A stretch of DNA of 64,000 nt from Marinihelvus sp942491555 (lineage in GTDB: Bacteria; Pseudomonadota; Gammaproteobacteria; Xanthomonadales; SZUA-36), in assembly GCA_942491555.1 (NCBI GenBank), contig CALOBN010000005.1:620001-684000 (forward strand), in the 5' to 3' direction. Below are positions 49,844 to 59,005 of this stretch, in pieces. Both the position numbers and the translations under genes were made by a program. The first letter of the stretch is position 1; each line of letters starts with the position of its first letter. A model generated the notes under the pieces. The model saw nothing but the letters and a program-made list of their open reading frames with translations, ran no database searches and had not been told where the DNA came from.

Positions 49844-52492
49844 ATGATGAAACAAGGTCAGCCACTGCACCCAATCGCCCGCACAGACTACCGGCCTTAT
49901 CCGTGGATCCTCGAGTCGGCCGGGTTGCAATTTGACATTCAGGACGGCTATACGGAAGTGCGCACCTCGATGGGTTTTCGGGCACGTTCCGGCGCGCCGG
50001 GACCGCTGGAGCTGGATGGCTCCGGACTTGAGCTTATTGAGCTGTCGGTGAACGACAAGGTACTCGATGACTCGGACTACAGCATTAAGGGAGAGTCTCT
50101 GACCATTGCAGAAGTTCCCGCCGAGTCCACGGTTCGAACCGTGGTGCGGATCAAGCCTGCCGAGAACCTGGCTCTGGAGGGTCTGTATCAATCCGGTGAC
50201 TTCCTGCTTACCCAGTGTGAACCCGAGGGTTTCCGTAAGATCACCTGGTTTCCTGACCGTCCTGATGTTATGGCGCCTTTCAGCGTGCGCCTTGAGGCTG
50301 ATCAGAAGCGCTTCCCGGTGCTGCTTTCGAACGGGAACCCGGTCGAGTCGGGGACGGCCGCGAATGGCCGGCATTGGGTTCGTTGGGACGATCCGTTTCC
50401 CAAGCCGTCCTACCTGTTTGCGCTGGTTGCCGGTGATCTGGAGCACATCGAGGAACACTTCATAACCCGCAGCGGTCGCGAAGTGACCCTGCGCGTCTAT
50501 GTTGAAGGGGAAAATATTGACCGCTGCGAGCACGCCATGGACTCGCTGGTCAATGCCATGCGCTGGGATGAAGAGCGGTTCGATCTCGAATATGACCTGG
50601 ACATCTACAACATTGTTGCGACCAATGATTTCAATATGGGCGCGATGGAAAACAAGGGGCTGAATATTTTCAACACGCGGTATGTTCTGGCACGCCCCGA
50701 TACGGCCACCGATATGGACTACCAGGGCATCGAGGGTGTGATCGGGCATGAATATTTTCATAACTGGACCGGTAACAGGGTCACCTGCCAGGACTGGTTT
50801 CAGTTAACCCTCAAGGAAGGGCTGACGGTGTTCCGCGACGAAGAGTTTTCCGCGGATATGCAGTCCCGGGCGGTAAAGCGGATTCAGGATGTTCGCGATC
50901 TCAGGTCCAGGCAATTCCCGGAGGATTCCGGCCCCATGGCACACCCGATTCGCCCGGACCAGTACCTGGAAATTAATAACTTTTACACGGCCACGGTGTA
51001 TCAGAAAGGCGCCACCATTATTCGCATGTACCACACCTTATTGGGTGAGGCGGGCTTTCAGAAAGGTATGCGCCTTTACTTTGAGCGACATGATGGCGCG
51101 GCCGTAACCTGTGATGATTTTCTTGCGGCCATGGCCGATGCCAACGACCGCGACCTGTCTCGTTTTGCGCGCTGGTACAGCCAGTCTGGAACACCGGTGG
51201 TGACGGTGACCACGCAGCATGATCCGGGTCATCGTCGTTATTCGATAACCCTGAGTCAGGAGACGGCGCCGACATCTGACCAGGCAGAGAAACACCCCCT
51301 GGTGATCCCTTTTGCCGTCGGATTACTGGACAGCGCCGGCAACTCCATGCCTCTGCGCCTATCGGGCGAAGACGCGCCAGCAGGCATCACTCGTGTGCTC
51401 ATGCTCGAAGACAGCGAACAGACCTTTGTATTCGAAGATATTGCCGAAGAACCTGTGCCCTCCCTGTTGCGTGATTTTTCCGCGCCGGTGAAGGTGCGTT
51501 ATGACTTCAGCGACACTGAGCTGGCCGTCTTAATCACCTCTGACCCGGACCCGTTTACCCGCTGGGAAGCTACTCAGCGCCTCTCACAGGCGGCGATTCT
51601 GGAGCAGGTTGAGCGGCATGGCCGCGGTGAGGAATTGGTATTGTCCGAACCCCTGGCGCGGGCGTTCAAGGGCTTGTTGTTGGACCACAATGCTGATCCG
51701 GCGTTTATTGCCGAATCACTGGCCTTGCCCGATGAAGACTATCTGGCCGAGCAGCTTGAGCAAATTGATGTGGACGGCATCCACCAGGCCCGGGAGTTTG
51801 TCAGACGCCGCCTCGCCGAGGTGCTTGAGGCAGAGTTCCTGGAGGTCTATCACCGATTTGATGACGGCGGTGTCTATGATAAATCTCCTTCGGCAATTGC
51901 CGGGCGCGCACTCAAGAATGCCGCGCTGTCTTACCTGGCTCTGACGCCGGGCGGCGCCCGCCTGGCGCAGCATCAACTTGGCAACAGCGACAATATGACC
52001 GATTCGCTGGCCGCCATGCGTGCACTGGTGCTGAATGACTTACCCGGTGCTGCAAGGGCCCTTGCTGATTTCGAAGCTCGTTGGCAGGGCGATGCCCTGG
52101 TGATGGACAAGTGGTTTGTGATGCAATCCATCAAGCCGGGTTACGACTCTGTGAACCAGGTGATTGCGCTTACCGGGCACCGGGAATTCAGTTTGCGCAA
52201 CCCCAACAAGGTCAGGGCGTTGATTGGCGCTTTCGCCATGCTGAACCCGACTGGTTTTCATGCGCCAGACGGCAGCGGCTACCGCTTTGTGGCAGATCAG
52301 GTGATCAGCTTAAATGCGACCAACCCACAGGTCGCCGCACGGATCGTTTCCTCTTTCAATCGCTGGCCTCGCTATGATGAAGCGCGCCGGGCCCTGATGC
52401 GTGCAGAGTTGGAGCGTATTGCCGCGGTTGATGATCTGTCCACCGACGTGTTCGAGATTGTCACTAACGCTTTGAAGCTAAGCGCTGACTGA
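49844..52492 (+). CDS. pepN: Aminopeptidase N (M1 family)
   Basis: A cytoplasmic zinc aminopeptidase that finishes peptide degradation, 882 residues, close to E. coli PepN (870). The exopeptidase motif GAMEN is at 266-270, and the zinc motif HEYFH at 302-306 with the distal Glu in TLKEGLTVFRDEEF. The N-terminal beta domain starts RTDYRPYPWILESAGLQFDI. The long helical C-terminal domain includes NPNKVRALIGAFAMLNPTGF, typical of bacterial PepN. Two adjacent ATG codons (49844, 49847) are possible starts. A putative lipoprotein gene follows after 5 bp. Confidence 0.96.
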   Translation: MMKQGQPLHPIARTDYRPYPWILESAGLQFDIQDGYTEVRTSMGFRARSGAPGPLELDGSGLELIELSVNDKVLDDSDYSIKGESLTIAEVPAESTVRTVVRIKPAENLALEGLYQSGDFLLTQCEPEGFRKITWFPDRPDVMAPFSVRLEADQKRFPVLLSNGNPVESGTAANGRHWVRWDDPFPKPSYLFALVAGDLEHIEEHFITRSGREVTLRVYVEGENIDRCEHAMDSLVNAMRWDEERFDLEYDLDIYNIVATNDFNMGAMENKGLNIFNTRYVLARPDTATDMDYQGIEGVIGHEYFHNWTGNRVTCQDWFQLTLKEGLTVFRDEEFSADMQSRAVKRIQDVRDLRSRQFPEDSGPMAHPIRPDQYLEINNFYTATVYQKGATIIRMYHTLLGEAGFQKGMRLYFERHDGAAVTCDDFLAAMADANDRDLSRFARWYSQSGTPVVTVTTQHDPGHRRYSITLSQETAPTSDQAEKHPLVIPFAVGLLDSAGNSMPLRLSGEDAPAGITRVLMLEDSEQTFVFEDIAEEPVPSLLRDFSAPVKVRYDFSDTELAVLITSDPDPFTRWEATQRLSQAAILEQVERHGRGEELVLSEPLARAFKGLLLDHNADPAFIAESLALPDEDYLAEQLEQIDVDGIHQAREFVRRRLAEVLEAEFLEVYHRFDDGGVYDKSPSAIAGRALKNAALSYLALTPGGARLAQHQLGNSDNMTDSLAAMRALVLNDLPGAARALADFEARWQGDALVMDKWFVMQSIKPGYDSVNQVIALTGHREFSLRNPNKVRALIGAFAMLNPTGFHAPDGSGYRFVADQVISLNATNPQVAARIVSSFNRWPRYDEARRALMRAELERIAAVDDLSTDVFEIVTNALKLSAD

Positions 52493-52497
52493 GGCCG

Positions 52498-52935
52498 GTG
52501 TTGGCCAGAGCGACCGGATACTCGCCACCGTTCCGCAGTTTACTGGCGTTGGCGTTATTTGCCCTGCTTTTAATCTGCGCCTGTGCACCATCGCCGCCTG
52601 CCGGCGGTCGCGGTTTAGCGATAGACGGCCTGTCCTTTGAGAATCGCTCTACAAGCCCCATCAACCACATCCAGCTGCTGGTGCCAGCGACCGGAAATTT
52701 TGTTTCCTGCGGATTTATCGCGCCGGGCAACACCTGCGCTTCCGGCTTTCCCGGCGTGGCCTATCATGGCGAGCCCATCGAGATCAGCTGGAACCAGGGC
52801 GGTGAAGACTGGAACAGCGGCCGTGTCACGCTCCAGGCAGATGAGGAGATCCGCTTGCGAGGCGAGGCCAGCGTGATGGTGGTTGTACTGGCGCCTGGCT
52901 CTGCCGGGGCCGTGCTGGTGGGAAGTCGTCGCTAG
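52498..52935 (+). CDS. Putative lipoprotein, unknown function
   Basis: A protein of 145 residues starting at GTG 52498 or TTG 52501. A hydrophobic N-terminus (LLALALFALLLICACAPSPP) looks like a lipoprotein signal, with the modified Cys in ICAC. The mature part appears to be a small beta-sandwich (LSFENRSTSPINHIQLLVPA) with two further Cys residues that could form a disulfide. I do not recognise the family. It follows pepN by 5 bp and is probably co-transcribed, but no functional link is apparent. Confidence 0.65.
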   Translation: MLARATGYSPPFRSLLALALFALLLICACAPSPPAGGRGLAIDGLSFENRSTSPINHIQLLVPATGNFVSCGFIAPGNTCASGFPGVAYHGEPIEISWNQGGEDWNSGRVTLQADEEIRLRGEASVMVVVLAPGSAGAVLVGSRR

Positions 52936-52938
52936 GGT

Positions 52939-53148
52939 TCAGCGGTCCTTGAGTGCCTGGATCAGCAGGCCGCGTGCCAGCTCCGCTTCACTGCGCGTAG
53001 CAAAGCGCGGGGCGAGTCTTACGTCTGCCGCAAAGCGGATATTGAACTGGAAGCCTTCATCACCCTCCGCCTCAAATACCCTGGTCAGAAAGGCGACGTG
53101 ATCGAGCATGATGGTGTAGCCCTGGATTTCGTAAACGCGATTGCTCAT
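52939..53148 (-). CDS. Small conserved-looking protein, unknown function
   Basis: A 69-residue soluble protein with a strand-rich first half (VYEIQGYTIMLDHVAFLTRV) and an amphipathic C-terminal helix (ATRSEAELARGLLIQALKDR). No family is recognised. The ATG start and even composition support coding. It converges on the lipoprotein gene with 3 bp between stop codons and is divergent from the Tyr-rich lipoprotein gene. Confidence 0.55.
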   Translation of the reverse strand: MSNRVYEIQGYTIMLDHVAFLTRVFEAEGDEGFQFNIRFAADVRLAPRFATRSEAELARGLLIQALKDR

Positions 53149-53267
53149 GACCGTCCTTTGATTAGTTCAGCTCAATACTGTATCAATCACCTGGTGAAGG
53201 AATGGCAGTGTTCATGTGGCAAGGGACTGTGAAGTGGTCTTTTACATCTTTATGATAAACTCTAAAC

Positions 53268-54161
53268 ATGATGGAAGGTCTCCTACAGGCAAGTAAATTG
53301 CAACAAAGTGTGGAGCACAGGGTCAGAATCAAGGTGCCGTGGTTAAGAATCCTCGCGCTCGGCGTGGCGGTCTGCTTGCTGTCGGCGTGCAGCACCCCGC
53401 AACCATCACACAATTCTCTCACCCTGGAGGATCTGTGGGCGACCGCAAACGTGGAGCGGGTCGACGGCGGTGTGACCTACGTTAACCGAAGCTTTTACGG
53501 CTCGGGTTTTTCGGCCGCCAACCAGTTTTTCTGGTTTCCTGCCGGCCATCAGCGCTACCAACCGCGCTGGATGGGTGGTTTTCATCCATACTACTCACTC
53601 TACTATCCCTACTACGGTTACCGGCCCCACTATGTGTGGGAATGTCCGGTGGACCAACATCCAAACCATCCGGCCCATCAAGGCCCCGTGGTTGTGGCCG
53701 GCCAGCCGATCCTGAATCCGGGCCCCGTGGTGCCCGTGCAGCGATCCAATGCGCCTGTTTCCGAATATCAACAGCTCAATAACATTCCACTGGTTGTCAG
53801 CCCTTACGTGGCCCTTGAGCCCGGCATTCGCTACCGTGTCGGAGAGTCGTACCTGGGTGCAACACTGGCAAATCCAGGCATGGCGACGGGTCAGTCACCC
53901 AATCTGACATCACAGCTTGGCAGGCCAACCGAGAGCACCAGTGGCGCCATGGCGGGTCTCAATGCCCGGCCGGGCGGCAATGACACCCTCCGCACGCTGC
54001 AGAGGCCTGAGCCGGTGCGGTACTCCAGGGCCGGGTCGCAAAGATACTCCTCTGGCCGGGGCAGCTACTCGCGTCCCACCCGAAGCATCAGCCGTTCCCC
54101 GCGGGCGTCGATTTCCCGCAGCGTTAATGTGAGCAGCAACAGATCTGAAGCGCAGCGTTAA
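53268..54161 (+). CDS. Tyr/Pro-rich lipoprotein with Ser/Arg-rich tail
   Basis: A 297-residue protein. A long n-region precedes a lipoprotein signal, WLRILALGVAVCLLSAC, with the lipidated residue at Cys41. Residues about 100-135 are dense in Tyr, Trp and Pro (FHPYYSLYYPYYGYRPHYVW). The last 60 residues are a low-complexity Ser/Arg tail (YSRAGSQRYSSGRGSYSRPT), probably disordered. I do not recognise a family; an envelope-surface or adhesive role would be speculation. It starts at ATG 53268 without a strong ribosome-binding site. Confidence 0.7.
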   Translation: MMEGLLQASKLQQSVEHRVRIKVPWLRILALGVAVCLLSACSTPQPSHNSLTLEDLWATANVERVDGGVTYVNRSFYGSGFSAANQFFWFPAGHQRYQPRWMGGFHPYYSLYYPYYGYRPHYVWECPVDQHPNHPAHQGPVVVAGQPILNPGPVVPVQRSNAPVSEYQQLNNIPLVVSPYVALEPGIRYRVGESYLGATLANPGMATGQSPNLTSQLGRPTESTSGAMAGLNARPGGNDTLRTLQRPEPVRYSRAGSQRYSSGRGSYSRPTRSISRSPRASISRSVNVSSNRSEAQR

Positions 54162-54236
54162 CCACCAACCAATAGCACTGTCCTGAGCTGCAAAAGCCTG
54201 CTGGAGTGATGCTCATTGTGGCTATAATCCCGCACC

Positions 54237-56594
54237 ATGAATGACTTCATCACAGAACTGCGCGAACGTCGCGTGTTGCCCGCAGTGGGCGTTTATGCGG
54301 CCGGATGCTGGGTGGTGGTTGAAATCGTTGACCGTCTTGCAGACCGCCATCATTTCTCGCCCGATCTCACCGACCTGGTGTTCTGGGGCCTGTACTCGCT
54401 GATTCCCGCAGTGCTGCTGATTGCCTGGTCCTACGGGCGTCCCGGAAAGGACAAGGCCACCACCGCTCAGAAGGTGGGTGTACCGATCAACATTATCGGG
54501 ACCAGCGCACTGCTTCTTTCCCTTTTTGGTGGAGAAAATCTTGGTGCGACGGCCGAGGTGGTGCCCTTTGTGGACGAGCAGGGTGTTGCCGGTGAATTGG
54601 TCGTTCCCAAGGAAGCCTTCCGCCAAAGGGTAGCGGTATTTTTCTACGACAATGAAACGGACGACCCGGAACTGGACTGGCTTCAATACGGGGCAACCGA
54701 GCTACTGACCCAGGACCTGCAACAGGATCGTTACATGATAGCCGCCTCGCCTTACGCCGGTTGGGGTGGTGGATACTACGGCCGACTCAAGGCTGCCGGT
54801 TTCGAGGACGGCCTCAATGCGCCGGTGTCCCTGCTTCGCGATATCGCCCAGGACTTTGATCGTCAGTTTTTCGTTGAGGGCTCAATCAGAAAGGCGGCGG
54901 GAGATGAGCTGATTTTCGAGACCCGCTTGTGGAATACCGAAAGCATGACCCAGGTCGCAGAGGTTACCCAACAGGGGTGGGATGTCTATGATTTGTTGGA
55001 CAAGACCTCGGTTGCATTGCGCGGGGCACTTGACGTGCCGTCGATTGACATCAGGGGACAAGAAGACCTGCCGCTGGCGGAAACCTACGGCGAGTCAGAA
55101 GATGCCCTCAAGGCGTTCATCCGCGCGCTGAACCTGCGCCTGCTTGAAGGTGACGTAGCAGGTGCGATTAGTGCTCTGGATGAGACGCTTGCTGCAGACC
55201 CCAACTTTGTTCTTGCCTATTTCAACAAGGCTCTGTTCTATACAGAAACAGGCAATCTCCCGGCTGCTGTGCCCGAGTTAGAGCAAGCGCAACGACTTGA
55301 TTATCGTCTTCCATACAACGACCGTTCATCGATCAAGGGCCTGTATTACCGCGCAACCGGACAGAGTGAGAAGCTTCTGGAATTTTTTCGTCTGCAAGCC
55401 CGCTTGCTTGATGATGGCGGCTCACATGCTCAGCTGGGACAGCTTCTGATGGTCGCAGGGGACCTTGATGGGGCTCGCCACCACTTCGAGACGGCGCTGC
55501 AAAAAGATTCTTTCAATGTTCGCCTGAACCTGGTGTTGTCCGACCTGGCGCGCTCAAGGGGTGACTTTGACGGAGCCCTGGACTACGCCCGCGCCTATCA
55601 GGAAGCACGCCCCGATGAGATCGAGGCCAGCCTCAAGCTGGGTGACCTGTTGCGGGACAGTGGTGAACTGGAAGAGGCAGAAAGCCTCTATCAACAGGCC
55701 GCATTGATCGAAAGCGATGCGGTCGAGCCTGTGTTACACCTGCAAATGATTGCTGCAAGACGCGGCGACCAGGCGCAAGCTGAGCGTTTGCTCGAGGAGG
55801 CAGACGGCATCGCGCAGACGGCGGCACAACGCATGTCCGTTCATCTGGCCGCCTATTATTATGCTAATCGAGTCGGTCAGATCGAAGAGGCCCTGGAGCA
55901 ATTGCGTGCGGCGGAGCCTTTGATGATGGAGATACAGCCACCCTTCGCAACCGCCCTGACCGTCCACTCTTCCCTTGCCGCCGCTTATTTGCGGATTGGA
56001 GACATCGGCAAGGCTCGCGAGGTACTGGCTGAAGCGCAAAAGCTGGTGCCTGAGCCGCCGTTAAGCGAATTTCTTGCTGGAATCAGAGTTACGATCCTGA
56101 CCGAGGAAGGAGATTTTGAGAGTGCCCGGGCAGCGCTGAACGATTTTCAGGCGGTGCTGGTTGCGCTCAAGTTTGATGGGCTTGCTTTCCAGGTTCCATG
56201 GTTCGCGGGCACTATCCTGTTGCAGGAAGAGAATTATTCCGAGGCCACCGCCCAGTTCAGGCTCGCGATAGAGCAGGTTGATGCGTCATTCATTGCCGGC
56301 CAGATGAACGCTTACGGTATGTCTTTCTTGCTGGCGCAACTGGCCATGGCTGAAGTTCTTGCCGGCGAACTTGATAAAGCAGAAGAAACCCTTGAGCGAG
56401 GCTTTCGTTCAGATCCGAACCTGGCAGAGCTTTGGGCGGCACGTGCAAAACTTCAGGATGCCCGGGGACTCAATGGCCTGGCGCAGGCCTCGGCGAATTA
56501 TGCGCTGACGATCTGGCAAGATGCAGATCCGCGCCTGAAAGAGGCACAGGAGCTCCGGGAGTTTCTTGGAGAGCTTGCACAAGAGGGTCCTTAA
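54237..56594 (+). CDS. Second membrane/TolB-like/TPR protein
   Basis: A 785-residue paralogue of the gene at 24358 in architecture but with little direct identity. The N-terminus (FITELRERRVLPAVGVYAAG) leads into membrane segments at about 16-34, 43-61 and 82-99. A divergent TolB-like domain covers about 130-260 (AVFFYDNETDDPELDWLQYG and FVEGSIRKAAGDELIFETRL). TPRs fill about 285-770, including repeated AEPNFV/YFNK-type helices. Function is unknown; a scaffold or stress-sensing role is inferred from the family type only. mnmG follows after 78 bp on the same strand. Confidence 0.8.
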   Translation: MNDFITELRERRVLPAVGVYAAGCWVVVEIVDRLADRHHFSPDLTDLVFWGLYSLIPAVLLIAWSYGRPGKDKATTAQKVGVPINIIGTSALLLSLFGGENLGATAEVVPFVDEQGVAGELVVPKEAFRQRVAVFFYDNETDDPELDWLQYGATELLTQDLQQDRYMIAASPYAGWGGGYYGRLKAAGFEDGLNAPVSLLRDIAQDFDRQFFVEGSIRKAAGDELIFETRLWNTESMTQVAEVTQQGWDVYDLLDKTSVALRGALDVPSIDIRGQEDLPLAETYGESEDALKAFIRALNLRLLEGDVAGAISALDETLAADPNFVLAYFNKALFYTETGNLPAAVPELEQAQRLDYRLPYNDRSSIKGLYYRATGQSEKLLEFFRLQARLLDDGGSHAQLGQLLMVAGDLDGARHHFETALQKDSFNVRLNLVLSDLARSRGDFDGALDYARAYQEARPDEIEASLKLGDLLRDSGELEEAESLYQQAALIESDAVEPVLHLQMIAARRGDQAQAERLLEEADGIAQTAAQRMSVHLAAYYYANRVGQIEEALEQLRAAEPLMMEIQPPFATALTVHSSLAAAYLRIGDIGKAREVLAEAQKLVPEPPLSEFLAGIRVTILTEEGDFESARAALNDFQAVLVALKFDGLAFQVPWFAGTILLQEENYSEATAQFRLAIEQVDASFIAGQMNAYGMSFLLAQLAMAEVLAGELDKAEETLERGFRSDPNLAELWAARAKLQDARGLNGLAQASANYALTIWQDADPRLKEAQELREFLGELAQEGP

Positions 56595-56672
56595 TCTATG
56601 TTTTTACTTGCTTTTCTCATTGTATTAACCGGATAATACGGGCCCTTTTTCGCCAGGCGAGAGTCTGTTTCA

Positions 56673-58562
56673 TTGAATTCCGCTCAACACTACCAGGTCA
56701 TCGTCATCGGCGGTGGCCATGCCGGAACGGAGGCCGCCCTGGCCGCCGCCCGCTGTGGTGCGCGGACCTTGCTGCTCACGCACAACATCGAAACGATTGG
56801 CCAGATGAGCTGCAATCCTGCCATTGGTGGTATCGGCAAAGGTCACCTGGTTCGTGAAATTGATGCACTTGGCGGTGTCATGGCGCGCGCTGCTGACGCG
56901 GCGGGTATCCAGCTGCGCACGCTTAATGCGCGTAAGGGTCCGGCAGTGCGTGCCACGCGCGCGCAGTGCGACCGAAATCTCTACCGTGCATTTATCCGGC
57001 AGGCCGTGGAAAACCAGCCGGGCCTCGCCGTGTTCCAGCAGGCGGTTGATGACCTCCTTCTGAACGGTGACCAGGTCATTGGCTGCCGTACGGCACAGGG
57101 TCTGGAGTTCCATGCCGATACCGTGGTGCTGACCACCGGTACATTTTTGGGCGGCAAAATTCATATCGGTGAAACGCAGCTGTCCGGCGGGCGCGCAGGT
57201 GATCCGCCCTCAATATCGTTAGCGGCGCGACTGCGCGAATTGCCATTGGAAGTCGGCCGGCTCAAAACCGGAACGCCGCCAAGAATTGACGGCAAGACCG
57301 TGAACTTTGACAACCTGCAGGAGCAGCCGGGCGACGACCCGATGCCGGTATTTTCCTACCTTGGCACGGTGGATGACCACCCGGAACAGGTCAGTTGCTG
57401 GATTACCCATACCAACCAGCGCACGCACGACATTATCCAGGGCGCGCTGCACCGCTCGCCCATGTATGCCGGCGCCATCGAGGGCAGCGGGCCGCGCTAT
57501 TGCCCGTCCATTGAAGACAAGATTGTGCGGTTTGCGGAGCGCGACAGTCACCAGATTTTCATTGAGCCGGAAGGCCTGCACACCCGTGAGCTTTATCCCA
57601 ACGGGATCTCCACCAGCCTGCCTTATGAAGTGCAGGTGGAGCTGGTCAGGTCCATTGCCGGCTTCGAAAATGCACATATCACCCGGCCGGGTTACGCGAT
57701 CGAGTATGATTTTTTTGATCCGCGCGGCCTGCATGCCAGCCTGGAAACCAAACCGCTGCGGAACCTCTATTTTGCCGGCCAGATAAACGGCACCACCGGA
57801 TACGAAGAAGCGGCAGCCCAGGGCCTGCTTGCCGGCCTGAACGCCGCGCGCAAGGCGCTGGGGAACGCCCCATGGACGCCGCGCCGGGACCAGGCCTACC
57901 TGGGCGTGATGGTGGATGACCTGACCACCCAGGGCGCCCTGGAGCCGTACCGCATGTTTACCAGCCGGGCCGAATATCGCCTGCAGTTACGCGAGGACAA
58001 CGCCGATCTGCGCCTGACCGGGACAGGTCGCGAGCTGGGCCTGGTAGAGGATGCGCGTTGGAACGCCTTTTGCCATAAGCGTGAGGCCATCGAGCAGGAA
58101 TCAGAGCGTTTGGCGGGCCTGTGGCTCACGGCTGACAACCCGCTGGGCCGGGCGGTCCAGGACTCCCTGTCCCTGGGTCTGGGTAAGGAAGTGCGCGCGC
58201 TGGACCTGCTGAAACGGCAGGAGGTCAACTACGCGACCCTGACCAGCGTCGAGGGCATTGGCCCACCGGTGGACGACCCCCGCGTGGCCGAACAGGTAGA
58301 AATCCAGGTTCGTTACGCAGGCTATTTACAACGCCAGGCGCAGGAAATTGAGCGCAGCCGCCAGCACGAAAACCGTGCCATACCCGATGATTTCGACTTC
58401 GCCGGTGTTCGCGGCCTGTCCAGCGAAGCGCTGGAGAAACTCCAGAAGGCCCGCCCCGACACCCTCGGTCAGGCAGCACGCGTTCCCGGCGTCACGCCCG
58501 CAGCAATATCCCTGCTCCTGGTTCACCTGAAAAAACAGACACCGGTCCGCCGCTCAGCCTGA
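56673..58562 (+). CDS. mnmG: tRNA uridine-5-carboxymethylaminomethyl synthesis enzyme MnmG
   Basis: The FAD enzyme that, with MnmE, modifies U34 of several tRNAs; 629 residues. It starts at TTG 56673. The FAD motif is VIGGGHAGTEAALAAARCG, followed by the MnmG signature MSCNPAIGGIGKGHLVREID. GGRAGDPPSISLAARL and the Cys-containing FAD/tRNA loops are in place, and the C-terminal MnmE-binding helical domain ends KQTPVRRSA. The usual rsmG-parA-parB genes do not follow; a terminator and the palindromic element do. Confidence 0.97.
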   Translation: MNSAQHYQVIVIGGGHAGTEAALAAARCGARTLLLTHNIETIGQMSCNPAIGGIGKGHLVREIDALGGVMARAADAAGIQLRTLNARKGPAVRATRAQCDRNLYRAFIRQAVENQPGLAVFQQAVDDLLLNGDQVIGCRTAQGLEFHADTVVLTTGTFLGGKIHIGETQLSGGRAGDPPSISLAARLRELPLEVGRLKTGTPPRIDGKTVNFDNLQEQPGDDPMPVFSYLGTVDDHPEQVSCWITHTNQRTHDIIQGALHRSPMYAGAIEGSGPRYCPSIEDKIVRFAERDSHQIFIEPEGLHTRELYPNGISTSLPYEVQVELVRSIAGFENAHITRPGYAIEYDFFDPRGLHASLETKPLRNLYFAGQINGTTGYEEAAAQGLLAGLNAARKALGNAPWTPRRDQAYLGVMVDDLTTQGALEPYRMFTSRAEYRLQLREDNADLRLTGTGRELGLVEDARWNAFCHKREAIEQESERLAGLWLTADNPLGRAVQDSLSLGLGKEVRALDLLKRQEVNYATLTSVEGIGPPVDDPRVAEQVEIQVRYAGYLQRQAQEIERSRQHENRAIPDDFDFAGVRGLSSEALEKLQKARPDTLGQAARVPGVTPAAISLLLVHLKKQTPVRRSA

Positions 58563-58730
58563 TTTGCGGCGATCCTTTGCCGTTTCGGTCCATCAAACGA
58601 AAGCCCAACAAAGCGTTTACAGCCCCTTAACCCGTCTCTGGTTATGATTTATGCGTAAGTTGACTGTGCCTGGTGCGTCGCGCCACACAGGCAGTCCCCA
58701 CTTCATCAGCCTAAGCGATGCACCTTTCAG

Positions 58731-58758
58731 AACCCCGGAATTTTACCGGGGTTTTTTT
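58731..58758 (+). terminator. Rho-independent terminator downstream of mnmG
   Basis: Stem AACCCCGG (58731-58738) with CCGGGGTT (58746-58753), a 7-nt loop, then a T run to 58758. The 168 bp between the mnmG stop codon and this terminator contain no ORF but could carry a small RNA (see findings). Confidence 0.92.
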
Positions 58759-58782
58759 GTCTGAGGCGGAGGCCGTGATGCA

Positions 58783-58987
58783 GGTGCGGTGGGATGCCTG
58801 GTTCTAGCGGCCGGGCTTGAGGCCTGCGGCTTCCCTCGTTCTCCTTCGCTTGGTGGGGTCGGTGACACAAATCATCCTGATTTGGGTCACCTTATTTCGC
58901 CATCCATGGCGAAATAACCCCAGTCGCTGCGGTTCTCTCGGCTCAAGCCCTTAATGGCCGCTCAGAACCAGGCATCCCACCGCAACC
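58783..58987. repeat. Large palindromic intergenic element, copy 2
   Basis: A 205-bp element homologous to the one at 3647-3854 and in the same orientation. The outer arms (58783-58812 and 58956-58987) pair with two single-base bulges. Hairpin A is GGTGACACAAATCA...TGATTTGGGTCACC and hairpin B is TTATTTCGCCA...TGGCGAAATAA. Relative to copy 1, GGTCAC/GTGACC has become GGTGAC/GTCACC, and TCATTTC/GAAATGA has become TTATTTC/GAAATAA, so both arms changed together. It begins 25 bp after the mnmG terminator and ends 18 bp before the stop codon of the convergent symporter gene, the same setting as copy 1. Confidence 0.9.
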
Positions 58988-59005
58988 GTTCAACGAAACC
59001 CCGAT

